Below are positions 12,508 to 22,481 of a stretch of 64,000 nucleotides of DNA, piece by piece. Source of the stretch: Diphasiastrum complanatum (lineage: Eukaryota; Streptophyta; Lycopodiopsida; Lycopodiales; Lycopodiaceae); NCBI GenBank assembly GCA_029204225.1, contig CM055098.1, forward strand, positions 18,135,303 through 18,199,302. The letters run 5' to 3'. Each line of letters begins with the position of its first letter. Position 1 is the stretch's first letter. The translations under genes and the position numbers were made by a program. The notes under the pieces are model-generated. The model did no database searches. It saw only the letters and a program-made list of their open reading frames with translations, and was not told where the DNA came from.

Positions 12508-12843
12508 GGAATACGAAAAGCTGGTGTCAGATTGGAATGATGCTCAAGGGCACACTGATTATGTGAATCTCATGCAAGAAGAATCAACAGGGGACACATA
12601 TTCACTTTGTTCTCGAGACCCCACGTGGTGGGTGGGGCAGGCTATATCCACGCCGTTGGGTTTTGCGTTGCATGCGGCGAGTCTTTGGACTCCACCTTTC
12701 TTCTCGGATCATTTGTGTTTGCCTGCATGCATTCTTATCATCCATTATGTTTTACTGTGACCATAAGCACCAAATACTTTTGTGTGAAACCAGGGTGCAA
12801 CGAGAAGATCCCCGAGGAGGCTAGGACTTGGGCTCACAAGGGG
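12508..12843 (+). pseudogene. Cys/His-rich zinc-finger-like exon remnant with one frameshift
   Basis: After an acceptor-like TTTCATTGTAG ending at about 12511 there is coding-like sequence beginning REYEKLVSDWNDAQGH. Near 12620 the signal moves to another frame and continues with an FCVACGES...CMHSYHPLC...YFCVKPGC pattern. The spaced C-x2-C, C-x-H-x2-H-x2-C and C-x4-C pairs resemble a RING or PHD-type zinc-binding module. The frame change makes the present copy non-functional unless an unusual splice joins the parts. I cannot name the protein. From here to about 14254 there is no further recognisable gene, only a short GA tract near 13421-13440. Confidence 0.4.
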
Positions 12844-14275
12844 CTTGAAAATAGTTTTTTTCTGTTGGTGCTGATTGCTTTGGTACTCTTGGAGTATCCC
12901 AACAACAATATTTGGTACTCTTGGAGAATCCTAGATTTATACTTATAACACATTTCTGAGTCTTTTCATGTTTTAGAGTACCAACTTTGGTTCTCTATTC
13001 TTCAATTTTGGTATGATAAGCAATCTTTAGTTTTAAGCTGATTGGTCCTACTTTAGCAATAATTTATTTTACAAGTTTTAACTAATATGTAGAAACTATT
13101 GATCTTTTTTTAGACATTGATCATGTGAGTTCTTGGTGTTTATGCTATGAAAGTTCATATTGGAACTTTTGGTTTTTCTCTTAATTTGAGAGCTCAATTC
13201 TGACATATTTGGTACTACAAGGCTTCAAATTTGGTAGAATTGTACATTGTATGCATGGTACCCATTTTGGTACTTTTGGCACTGGTTTTTCAACACTATT
13301 GAGTTGAACATGTGTGTTTATTAGCACAATTTGTGTGTCTTTTACTCCCATGTTTAGGATATACAGAAATTCAATAGACAATATTAATTTAGCAATGTTA
13401 GTTTTTGTGCAATTTGTTTGAGAGAGAGAGAAAGAGAGAGTTTTTGGTGGAGTTAAAGATAGTCAACATTCCCAATTCTAGGAAGGGGTGTAGCCCTTGT
13501 TTTTTTTCCCTATTGAAGGCATGGTATCATAAACAGTTCTTTGTTGGACTTGAAATATCTACAAGGAAGGCCATGTCATTGGGAGGGAGCATTGTGGTGA
13601 CATTTTGGAATAGGATACAACGTATGGTTCGAATCAATGGTATTGTCAATGGGAGCTTGAGCGAGAGCTGTGTAGGATCAGAAGCACAACATACAGCAGC
13701 AGAATGTTCAAATTGAATGATTCGTACAAATGCACAAATGAACGATACATTCGTGAGAATAAAATTGCACTGTGATTAATATCAACAATGAGTACAATTG
13801 CTTGAAGTAATAACTTCAGCTTGTTGAGCGTGATAATGTTGGCTACTGAAATTCTGAAAATCAGAAGAGATTTTCTGATGAAGATTCTAGGTTTTTTATA
13901 CTCAAAATATCTACAACTACTTCTACAATTATTACAACCGCCTCATAACTATAACTACATGTACAATGTAGGCAGACTGTCAACATGAAGTCATTAGGTC
14001 GGATTTTAGGCCTACAATATCAAACTTTACAAAGTATCGAAAAATATACAAAGGACTCGAAAAACATACATTGACTCAAAAAATATATAATTTTTTGAGT
14101 CAATGTTGCAGATCTTCTAACTTCCTCTTGTAGAAGCATCAAAAATACTCTAGAAAGAGTGAGGAGCTCCAGAGTTGAAATTGCCAGAATCCAATTTTCA
14201 TAGACCTAGGGTAGACTCGATAATAGAGTCATAACAGCATCGGTATCTTCTAATATAACTCTTGATGAGGATGGT

Positions 14276-14956
14276 TTGGATGTTCAAGATGAAAATGATG
14301 ATGCTCTTGTGATGTCTTCATGTATGCTTGCTAATGATGGAGATCTAGATCCTTGGTGGATTGATAGTGGAGCAAGTTCACACATGACTTTTCACAAAGA
14401 GTACTTCACTTCTTTGCTGGCATATCGAGACGACAGAAGGGTGATCTACACAGCCAATGATGGTGAGTGTGCAATCAAAGGGATTGGCACAATTCCTATT
14501 TCTCTCTCTACAAATAGGAATCTTCATTTGGAGGATGTCTTGTTTATGCCATCTATTACCAAAAATTTGCTTATTGTGATTCAAATGCTAAGTAAAGGCC
14601 TCAAGGTGGAGTTTGATGGAGATGCCTGTTTGATCAAAAGGAAGGATGTCTTGGTTGGAAAAGGTAAAAGGCAAGGGAAGTTGTTCAAGCTTGATGCTTG
14701 TGTTATTGCTAACCAAGTTGGATGTGTTGCAAGGGAGCAAATTTCTATTCAAGAGGTTTGGCACAAATGGATGGGACACCTCAACTTCAAGTCATTGGAG
14801 ATAATGGCAAGGAAGAAGGTTGTGATTGGTCTTCCAAGTTCCTTAAGTAATGACAATCATGTTTGTGAGTCTTGTGCTTTGTCTAAGTCACATAGACTAC
14901 CTTATACTAGATCTATTTCTAGATCTACAAAGCCTTTTCAACTTGTACATTCGGAT
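14276..14956 (+). pseudogene. Copia protease and GAG-pre-integrase region (element A)
   Basis: Contains the protease active-site stretch WWIDSGASSHMTF near the start (D-S-G). The GAG-pre-integrase/HHCC region follows with WHKWMGHLNFKSLE and CESCALSKSHRLPY, whose H..H..C..C residues bind zinc in integrases. The frame is cut at codons for S-D by the E1 insertion. In element C the two codons GAG and CAA remain in related positions as nonsense codons, whereas this copy keeps the sense versions. Pol function is lost through truncation and insertion. Confidence 0.85.
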
Positions 14957-16010
14957 CATTAGAGAAACTTTGAGAGCAAAAAGGGCCTTCCAAAAAAATT
15001 CCTTTTATTTTTTTTTAGCTTTTTCAGCTCTCTCTAGACCAATAGAAAAACTCCATGTGTACTTCTACGTAACGTAGAAAATCTGCCCAAAAAAAGTGGG
15101 GCAAATTTTTTTAAAATGTAACATATGGCATATTAAAGAAGAAAAAAAAAATTTAAGTAGACTTTGAATTTAGAAAAAATGAGAGGGGGGGGGGGGAGAT
15201 CATTTTGAGAGAAAGGGAATTTGGGAGGCCACGCCTCCTTGGAAAAGAGTGCCACGGCCCCTTTGGGATTCTGGCCCAGTTCGGTTCGCGACCCTCTTGT
15301 GATGCCAAATAGCCCCCTCCCTCTCCCCTCCCCCTCGATGCTAGCGCACCCCTCCACTGGCGCATGGGCGCTGCCCTCTCCTAGCCATAGGTGCTCCAAG
15401 GGGGCGCCAACGCGCAGTACGAGGGGAGGGGAGCCAACGCGTTGTATATGGGCCCAAATGTAGCCGTGCACACCCCCCCCCCCCCCCCCCCGATGTAGCC
15501 GTGCCAGCCCGGCCTCCCCTCTCCTCATACTGCACGCTAGCTCCCCCTCAGAGCCGCATTGGTTGGGAGGGGCCACGCTAGTGCCCATGCGCCAACGCAC
15601 CCCCTGCGCTGGCATCGAGGGGGAGGAGGGAGGGAGGGGCTATTTGGCATCATAGGGGGGCCGTGCCCAGAATGGGCCCAGCATCTCGAAGGGGGTGCGA
15701 CCCCCACCGCTCTCTCAACAAATTCAAACTAAAAAATACTGTTTTTCTCTTGCCAAATTCAAAATTGGCCACCAAACCCCCCCCCTTCGTGGTTCTAAAT
15801 ACTATTGATTGTAAAAAAAATTGCACCCTTCTCTCTCATTAATTTTGATTTTTTCAAGACTTTTCTCACACCTCTTGTTACATCTTTTTTTCACATTAAT
15901 GATTTAATTTTTTTTTTAGTTTATTATACTTGGCTGTCCGAGTTGTAAACTCGAGCAGCCTACGTGGCAATTCTTATAGGGCCCTTTTAGAACCAATATT
16001 TTCTCTAATG
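14957..16010. mobile_element. TIR/foldback element E1 (CATTAG family, about 1.05 kb)
   Basis: Termini CATTAGAGAAA and TTTCTCTAATG are perfect inverted repeats. The sequence it interrupts reads TCGGAT/ATTCATGG, and the uninterrupted copy in element C (near 55990) has exactly that sequence joined, so there is no target-site duplication. Inside is a GC-rich inverted repeat: 15301-15341 pairs with 15612-15651, folding about a run of 20 C (15473-15492) at the element's centre. Subterminal features are CTACGTAACGTAG at about 15065-15077 and a hairpin at 15932-15960. ORFs in the GC-rich core exist on both strands and are composition artefacts. No transposase is present. Confidence 0.8.
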
Positions 16011-16048
16011 ATTCATGGATTTACTACAATTAGCAATGTGGAGCTAAG

Positions 16049-17034
16049 ATGTATGTAACATGCATTGATGATTTTAGTAGATTTTGTTGGATCTATCTAC
16101 TAAAGAGCAAGGATGAAGTGTATTATGTCTTTATCAATTTCAAGAATGCAAGGGAGAACCAATTTTCCACAAAGATCAAGTGCTTAAGGAGTGACAATGG
16201 TGGTAAGTACATATCTACCAAGTTCAAGGCCTTTTGTGATGAGCATGGGATCAAGAGGGAGTATACAACATCAACGATCCCACAACAAAATGGAGTGGCT
16301 GAAAGGAAGAATAGAACTTTATGTGAAAGTGTGAAAATTACGAGATTAAGTGCTAATCTTGACAAACCATTTTGGGATCAAGCTTTGGTGTGTGCCAATT
16401 TCTTGTGCAATAGGTGGCCGAGTGCTATTTTGGATGGAAGGACACCTTTTGAGATGGTATTCAAGAGGAGGCCGAGTGTCAACTTTCTAAGAACCTTTGG
16501 ATGCACATGCTATGTCAACATTGGATGCTATTCAAGATGAGGCCGAGTGTCAACTTTCTAAGAACCTTTGGATGCACATGCTATGTCAACATTACTCTTG
16601 ATGATAGGACCAAGGAGGATCCATCTTCAAGAAGAGGTATTTTTGTCGGATATAGTGAGGTGAGTAAAGCATACAAGTTTCCATCTACTACCAAAGTGAT
16701 TGTTGGTAGAAATGTCATCTTTGATGAGGGGAACATTCCAAAAGTGTCTTCAAGCGTGACTGATGGTAGTGTGGATGGATCTAACATTCTTGATGTAGAT
16801 GAAAAGGATCCTACTTTGGATGGTGATGATGATGGACCTTCATCAAGTCAAAAGCCAAGGAGAACATCAAGAGAAAGACAAGTACCTTCAAGGCTCACAT
16901 ATGGTCAAAAGGAAAAACAAGTATTCAAGTTCTGGAAATATGTTGCTTTCATAACCTCTTTGGATGAGCCTACAAGTGTAGATCAAGCAAGGAAAGAAGA
17001 GGAGTGGATCCAAGCAATGGATCTTGAGTATTAA
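16049..17034 (+). pseudogene. Copia integrase core and C-terminal region (element A)
   Basis: Integrase catalytic-core features are visible: CIDDFSRFCWIYLL, then RSDNGGKY and the PQQNGVAERKNRT stretch, giving the D, D, E triad in the usual order. The C-terminal GKRP-like part has CTCYVN and RRGIFVGYSEVSKAY. A 69-71-bp tandem duplication (16458-16594) shifts the frame midway. It ends at EEEWIQAMDLEY followed by TAA, where copia RT normally begins. Confidence 0.88.
16458..16594. repeat. Tandem duplication of about 70 bp inside integrase
   Basis: The segment encoding FKRRPSVNFLRTFGCTCYVN is present twice in direct succession, the second copy differing by one or two bases. The other copies of the family have it once. 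It breaks the frame and is private to element A. Confidence 0.85.
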
Positions 17035-17039
17035 GCTCT

Positions 17040-17865
17040 TATGGAGAATGAAATATCTTTTTGTGGATCTTCTTGTGTACATGGAGCTATGCAAGTGGAT
17101 GCATGTTATCTTGCTGTGAAATCAAGTAATGGATCTGGAAAACAAAGTTTGTTCAATGACTTTGACGGTCAAGTTGAAGATCAAGAGGTTGATCTCAAAG
17201 GGCTTCAACTAGTCAAAAGAGAAGTTGGCAATTTGGAGCTAGTAAAGAGCATCAAAGGAGAGGTAATTGGCAAAGATGTTATGGATCTATGAGCATTTTC
17301 ATGTGGATGTGTGCAAACTTTCAAGATATGGTAAAACTAGCTACATTGGTGAGCATTGTTTTGATGTTGGATTTTTACTAGCATTCTTGACTGGTTTTGT
17401 TCATGGAAATGAAGTCATTGGAGGTTCATTATGTCATCATTCATGTTTAAGTCATCAAGGTATGATGGCATCTTGTGGCAAGATGGAGATGGAGGCTCAT
17501 TCATGGAGTATCATGGTGGATACATGGCAACTTAGGACAAAGGAGGAGGAAACATGTAAGCAAAAGTTGATCACTCACATTTATTGTTTGTTTGCTATAT
17601 TTTTCCAAAGAGTTCAGAGTTGGAAGCATGGTGGAATCATTTCATTTACATTCTATTTGATTCTTCATGTTCTAGTTACATCTTGATATTTAAAATTGAT
17701 GTAAGAAATAGTGAAGCATCCCAAGTGGACACTTTTCTCTATATCAATTATGGTTGTTTCTATTTTAAGCATTACATTATCATTGAAAGGAGATTTATTC
17801 CTAGGAAGAAGATCATTCTTATGATGGATCAAAGTTCTATTGTCAAAAACTATGCTAGGAGCAAT
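17040..17865 (+). pseudogene. Non-pol segment in place of reverse transcriptase (element A copy)
   Basis: Where YQALMKN(E/N)TW should lead into copia RT, this copy reads into unrelated sequence: SSCVHGAMQVD, FNDFDGQVEDQEVDLK, then SYIGEHCFDVGF and WSIMVDT. It matches the minus-strand segment 53945-55020 of element C, with deletions and frameshifts (one near 17280). I recognise no domain. It is joined to the RNase H tail through TGCTAGGAGCA, a short sequence present at both edges of the material missing relative to C. Confidence 0.75.
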
Positions 17866-18054
17866 ATATTGAGGTGCAATATCACTTTGTGAGGGAGCAA
17901 GTCATTGCAAAGGAGATGGAGCTTCAACATGTGTCTTCAAGGGAATGTGTAGCTGATATCTTCACCAAAGAATTGGGAGAGAACTTGTTCATGAAGCATA
18001 GGACTTCACTTGGAGTGCTATCAAAGTCTATGCTAAAACTAGTTGAAGAGGGAG

Positions 18055-18669
18055 TGTGAACTAGTTTGATCATTTTATCAATATTTCCATATTTGGCATA
18101 TTGAGGCCAAAACTTGTTTTAAATTTAGAGATTGACTTTTCAAAGTTCATTAGTCAAAATTTCATTTGAATAAACACTTTTTTTAAAGTGTGGAAAAGTT
18201 TGGAAGTAAGTTTTAGGAGATTCAAATTTGAATAGTTGGGTACATTGAATCTAGATCCAAAAATAGTAAGGTTAGCATTTCAGAGGGAAAGCCAAGTGGC
18301 CAAATAGGGTTTTGACCTGTTATAAATGGATGTAACTCATGGAGAGAGTGATCTTCTCTCGTCTCTATCTCATTTCATGCTTATACATGGTTCTCTTGGG
18401 TTCTACTATCCATCGGTGCACTATATTGGTGATTGCATGCAATTTTATGTGTAGAATGATCTATATTTGTTATTTTTGGATCCACACATGTGAAATATCA
18501 ATAGTACTTTATCTTATCATTCAAGTTTGATGAAGCTCTATTAGTGTTTGCATATCATTTTGTGTGTAGATGTGATTTTTCTACATTGGTGAGATTGGTA
18601 GTGTATTTCTATTTCTAACAAAAAGATTTTTTATGTTGATTGGATCTTAAGGATCTGAAAACTTTCATA
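18055..18669 (+). repeat. 3' LTR of copia element A, with polypurine tract
   Basis: The tract GAAGAGGGAG (18045-18054) is followed by TGTGAACTAG..., homologous to the TGTGAAAG... start of element C's LTR. Homology runs to ...GGATCTGAAAACTTTCATA. About 615 bp, a little shorter than the 650-bp LTR of element C. Confidence 0.82.
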
Positions 18670-19839
18670 GCATGCACATCTTTGACTCATCAAAGATCAC
18701 ATCCTGAGATACTAGAATCTTATTGTAAGAAGGAATGAAGAACCTATAACCTTTGCTTGATTCACCATAGCCAACCATCCGTTCAATTAATGAGTTAGCA
18801 TCCTCTTTGCTTCTAGTTTCCAATGGCACATGTACATAGCATAAAGAAACAAAGGATTTTTCAAGGAAGGCTTACTTCCATACAACATCTCAAAAGGTGT
18901 CTTCCCATCAATAGCACTATAAGCAAGTCTATTACACAAGTAGTTGGAATATAATAATGCTTCTCCCAAACCTTTTAGGCAAGCATGCATCCAACCTCAT
19001 AGACTTAGCACATTCACATAATGTCCTACTTATGCTCTCGAACACTCCATTTTTCTAAGGAGAATATGCACATGTGAGTGCTTTCTTAATGCCACGTTGC
19101 TTACAAAATGCTTTGAAGTCATTTGAAATAAACTCACCTCCATTGTCTGATCTAAAAATCATAATTTTACGATCAAATTGTTTTTCCACAAATGATTTGA
19201 AAGATACAAAGCATTCAAGAGTTGTAAAAAGGTAAACTCAACCATAACTACTATGATCATCAATGAAAGGTAAGAACATAGTGGCTCCATCAATGCTAGG
19301 TGTGCTAGAAAAATGTACAACAAAATGAATCAATTATAGAGGAGATGATTTCCTTGTGCTTTAGCCAAAGCACAAGACCTGCTTACAAAATCCACATTTT
19401 CTAATCATCTTTTAGGTAGTCCAAGAGCTATCTCACCCTTTGCCATAGTTTCCAATGACTTGAGATTGACATGTCCAAGCCTTTTATGCCAAATCTCCAC
19501 CTGTGAGACTTTTTTCTTGGCACTCATCACCATATTATAAGACATAACAATAGAATTTAACTTGAAAAGTATTCCATGCCTCACTCCAAAAGCCACAACC
19601 TTACCATCCCTCTTGATCTTACAAGAATCTACATCAAATTCTACCATAAACACCATTGTCTAGTACCACAAACACTTAACAGATTCTTTGTAATAGAAGG
19701 CACATAAAGAACTCCATCAACTTTAATTCTCTTATAAGATCCAAAAAAATTGGGGATAAAACTCACCCCTTCAACCTTGCATTCAAAGTCATTAGCTATG
19801 AAGATAGATCTACTAGCATCAACTTGTTCAAGTAGTTTT
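18670..19839 (-). mobile_element. Copia fragment B (minus strand, a different copia family)
   Basis: The reverse strand encodes a GAG-pre-integrase segment (19405-19656) with VEIWHKRLGHVNLKSLETMA, an integrase segment (18787-18990) with YSNYLCNRL and DGKTPFEMLYG, and near 18675-18790 the typical MVGYGESSKGYRFF and DVIFDE. Several frameshifts are present. No LTR, gag or RT accompanies it. It lies tail to head between elements A and D, and its sequence differs from both. Confidence 0.75.
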
Positions 19840-21692
19840 TAATTGCTTGTTGGATGATCATGCTAATCTTGTTCAAAGTTTTGCTATTAAAAAGATATTG
19901 CCAAGTATGGAGGACTTGCAAGACATCTTGATGAATGAGGAGTATAGGAATTCATCAAGAGGAGGATCTACTTCCATATCTCAAGTTGGAGAGGAGGAGG
20001 CCACATTCTCAAAGGACAAGTTCAAGGGCAAAGGCAAAGGCAAGTGGTCTGCAGGGCAAGATCAAGGTGAGGCTTCTAGTTTTGTTGGCAAGAAGAAAGA
20101 TAGATCTAAGCTCAAATGTTTCTATTGTGGAATGAAAGGACGTTTTGCTAGTGAGTTCTTAAAGAAAAAGAGATATCAAGGTTGAGGGAATCTAACTCTT
20201 GATGAAGATGGTGTTGGTGATCAAAACTCAAATGATGATGCTTTTGTGATGTCTTCATGTTTGATTGCTAATCATGGAGATATTGATCCTTGGTGAATTG
20301 ATAGTGGAGCAAGTTCACACGTAACCTTTCACAAAGAGTAATTTTCATCTTTGTTGGCATATGAAAGTGACAAAAGCGGATGATCTACACAACCAATGAT
20401 GGTGAGTGTGCAATCAAAGGGATTGGCACCATTCTTATTTCTCTCTCTACAAATAGGAATGTTCATTTGAAGGATGTTTTTTCATTCCATCTATTACTAA
20501 AAACCTTCTTACTATGAATCAAATGCTAAACAAGGGTCTTAAGGTGGAGTTTGATGGTGATGCATGCTTGATCAAGAAGAAGAATAGTGCAGCACTTATC
20601 AATGCAAGAGTTATGGCACAAGAGAATGGGACATCTCAACTTCAAGTCATTGGAAGTAATGGCAAGGAGGCAGGTTGTGTTTGGTCTTTGAAAGTCTCTA
20701 ACTAGCATGAATCATGTTTGTGAGCAATGTGCTTTATCAAAGTCACATAGGTTACCTTATAAGAGATCTACATCCAGATCTAGTAAGCATTTTCAAGTTG
20801 TGCATTTGGATCTTCATGGAGTTACTACAATTATGTAGCATTTCTTGATGATTTTAGTATATTTCGTTTAGTGTATCTACTAAAGAGCAAGGATGAAGTG
20901 AATGCTATCTTTGTCAAGTTCAAGATTACAAAGGAGGTCCAATTCTCTACCAAGATCAAGTGCTTGAGGAGTGACAATGATAGTGAGTGCATCTCTACCA
21001 AGTTCAAAGCATCTTGTGATACAAATCGGATCAAGAGGGAGTACACAAGTCTAAGAACACCACAAGAAAATGGAGTTGCCGAGAGGAAGAATAGAACCTT
21101 ATGAAGGAGCCAAAGCTATGAGGTTAGGTGCAAATCTTCCTAAATCCTCTTGGGGTGAGGCTTTGTTGTGTTCCAATTACTTATGTAATAGGTGGCCAAG
21201 TTTTGCTTTGGATTGTAAAACACCTTCTGAGATGTTATTTGGTAGGAGGCCAAGTGTCAATTGAGTTTTTCAAAACTTTTGGATGCATTTGCTATATCAA
21301 CATTACTCTTGATGATTGGACAAAGGAGGATCCATCTTCAACGAAAGGTATATTTGTTGGTTATAGTGAGGTGAGCAAGGCTTACAAGGTTTATATTCCT
21401 TCAACTAAAAAAGTGGTCATAGAAAGAGATGTCATTTTTATGAAGGAAACATTCCAAAGGATTCTTCAAGTGGTGATGTGGTGATTGGATCTAACATTCT
21501 TGATGTTGATGACAATGTTGATGATACTTTGGATGTTGATGGTGAAGAGCCTTCTTCAAGTCAAAAGCCCTAACCTCTTTTGATGAAGGTACATGTGTTA
21601 CAATAGATGAAGCGATTCAAAAGGACGAGTGGGTACAAGCAATGGATCTTGAGTATCAAGCTCTCATGAAGAACAACACATGGATTATATTG
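19840..21692 (+). mobile_element. Copia fragment D (gag end, protease, integrase)
   Basis: Plus-strand piece of the A/C/F family. The gag C-terminus with a zinc knuckle (CFYCGMKGRFASEF, the last Cys replaced by Phe) is at 19847-20185. The protease stretch (about 20290) has a TGA where WW is expected, the GAG-pre-integrase is rearranged near 20580-20700, and the integrase with ERKNRTL is at 20870-21264. The sequence ends in the region just before RT, at ALMKNNTW. Multiple stops and frameshifts make it dead. Neither LTR is present. Confidence 0.82.
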
Positions 21693-22290
21693 AGAAAATT
21701 AATGTGTCAAACTGGGAAAGAATATTCACTTATCCACATAGTCCTTCAAGCAAAATAAAATATATGTTTCTCAAAATCAGTAGATGTGCCAAAAGATGTT
21801 CCAACTTCTTTGCTAATCTACTTCGTGATCCCCTGGATGTTGCAATAACCTAAGGACAAATCAGTGAAAGCATTCAGTTAAGCCTCGATATACGATATAG
21901 TGTATAATAAAGTGACATATGCCAAAACTTAGAACATGCCTTTTGATGCCCACTACGATAGAGGCTGAGCTCAACATTTAAAGATAAGAGTCCACCAGTT
22001 AAATTGTTAGGTGCTAAGTTGAATCAGCCAGCTCAAAAAGGTCAGCATGTACATTAAAAGAATCGACGGAACCCAAAATCGTTGTCTGGTATCAACCACA
22101 TTGTAAAGTCCCTCAGAGAAATTGTCATGAAGCTTTTACCTGAAAGCCATGAAGACTTGAATCGGCCAAATTGTACAGGCATTCTCCATATATAGGTCCC
22201 CTTTAGAAGAAGATTATGAGACAGTAAAGCCTTTTTTTGGGGAGGGGGCAGAGGACAACAAAAGCTCACCTGAACCCGAAGTTTGTTGGT

Positions 22291-22481
22291 CTATTGCTGC
22301 AACTCGCAAAAGGTTTCAGCAAGGATGTCGTCGATCTCTATGTCATGCGAGATGTGTATTCCATTCTTTGTGTGACCTGGAATACGCCTGTCTTGGATGC
22401 AAGCATGTTCAAACGATCCATCATCCATGAATTTGTTTAGGATTGCTGTGCAACGTGGGAAGAATCGCTGGCCCACGTTAA
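22291..22481 (-). CDS. NPR1: NPR1-like exon 4: C-terminal end
   Basis: 191 nt after a GTCGTTGCAG acceptor. It encodes VNVGQRFFPRCTAILNKF, the strongly conserved GKRFFPRC segment of NPR1 proteins, then a diverged stretch and EIDDILAETFCELQQ before TAG at 22291-22293. Angiosperm NPR1 continues for several dozen residues with basic, nuclear-localisation-type sequence that is not seen here. An unnoticed further exon downstream cannot be excluded. Confidence 0.85.

Larger units (their letters stand above)
14255..18669 (+). mobile_element. Copia element A: 5'-truncated, RT replaced, split by element E1
   Basis: Plus-strand Ty1/copia copy beginning in the protease region and ending with a 3' LTR. 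In order it has protease and GAG-pre-integrase (14276-14956), the foldback insertion E1 (14957-16010), integrase (16011-17035), a non-pol segment where reverse transcriptase should be (17040-17865), the tail of RNase H (17866-18058), the polypurine tract and the LTR. No 5' LTR or gag is present. It belongs to the same family as elements C and F; it shares the RT replacement with C, while F still has RT. Confidence 0.88.

Noticed and set aside
15133-15615. A 160-codon minus-strand ORF rich in Gly, Arg and Pro, with overlapping plus-strand ORFs
   Set aside because: All lie in the GC-rich foldback core of element E1, where stops are rare by composition. No domain, and the ORFs run over a poly-C tract.
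22054-22269. Short minus-strand ORF just downstream of the NPR1-like stop codon
   Set aside because: It follows the TAG that ends exon 4 and shows no similarity to the NPR1 C-terminus. More likely 3' UTR, although an unseen last exon is not excluded.
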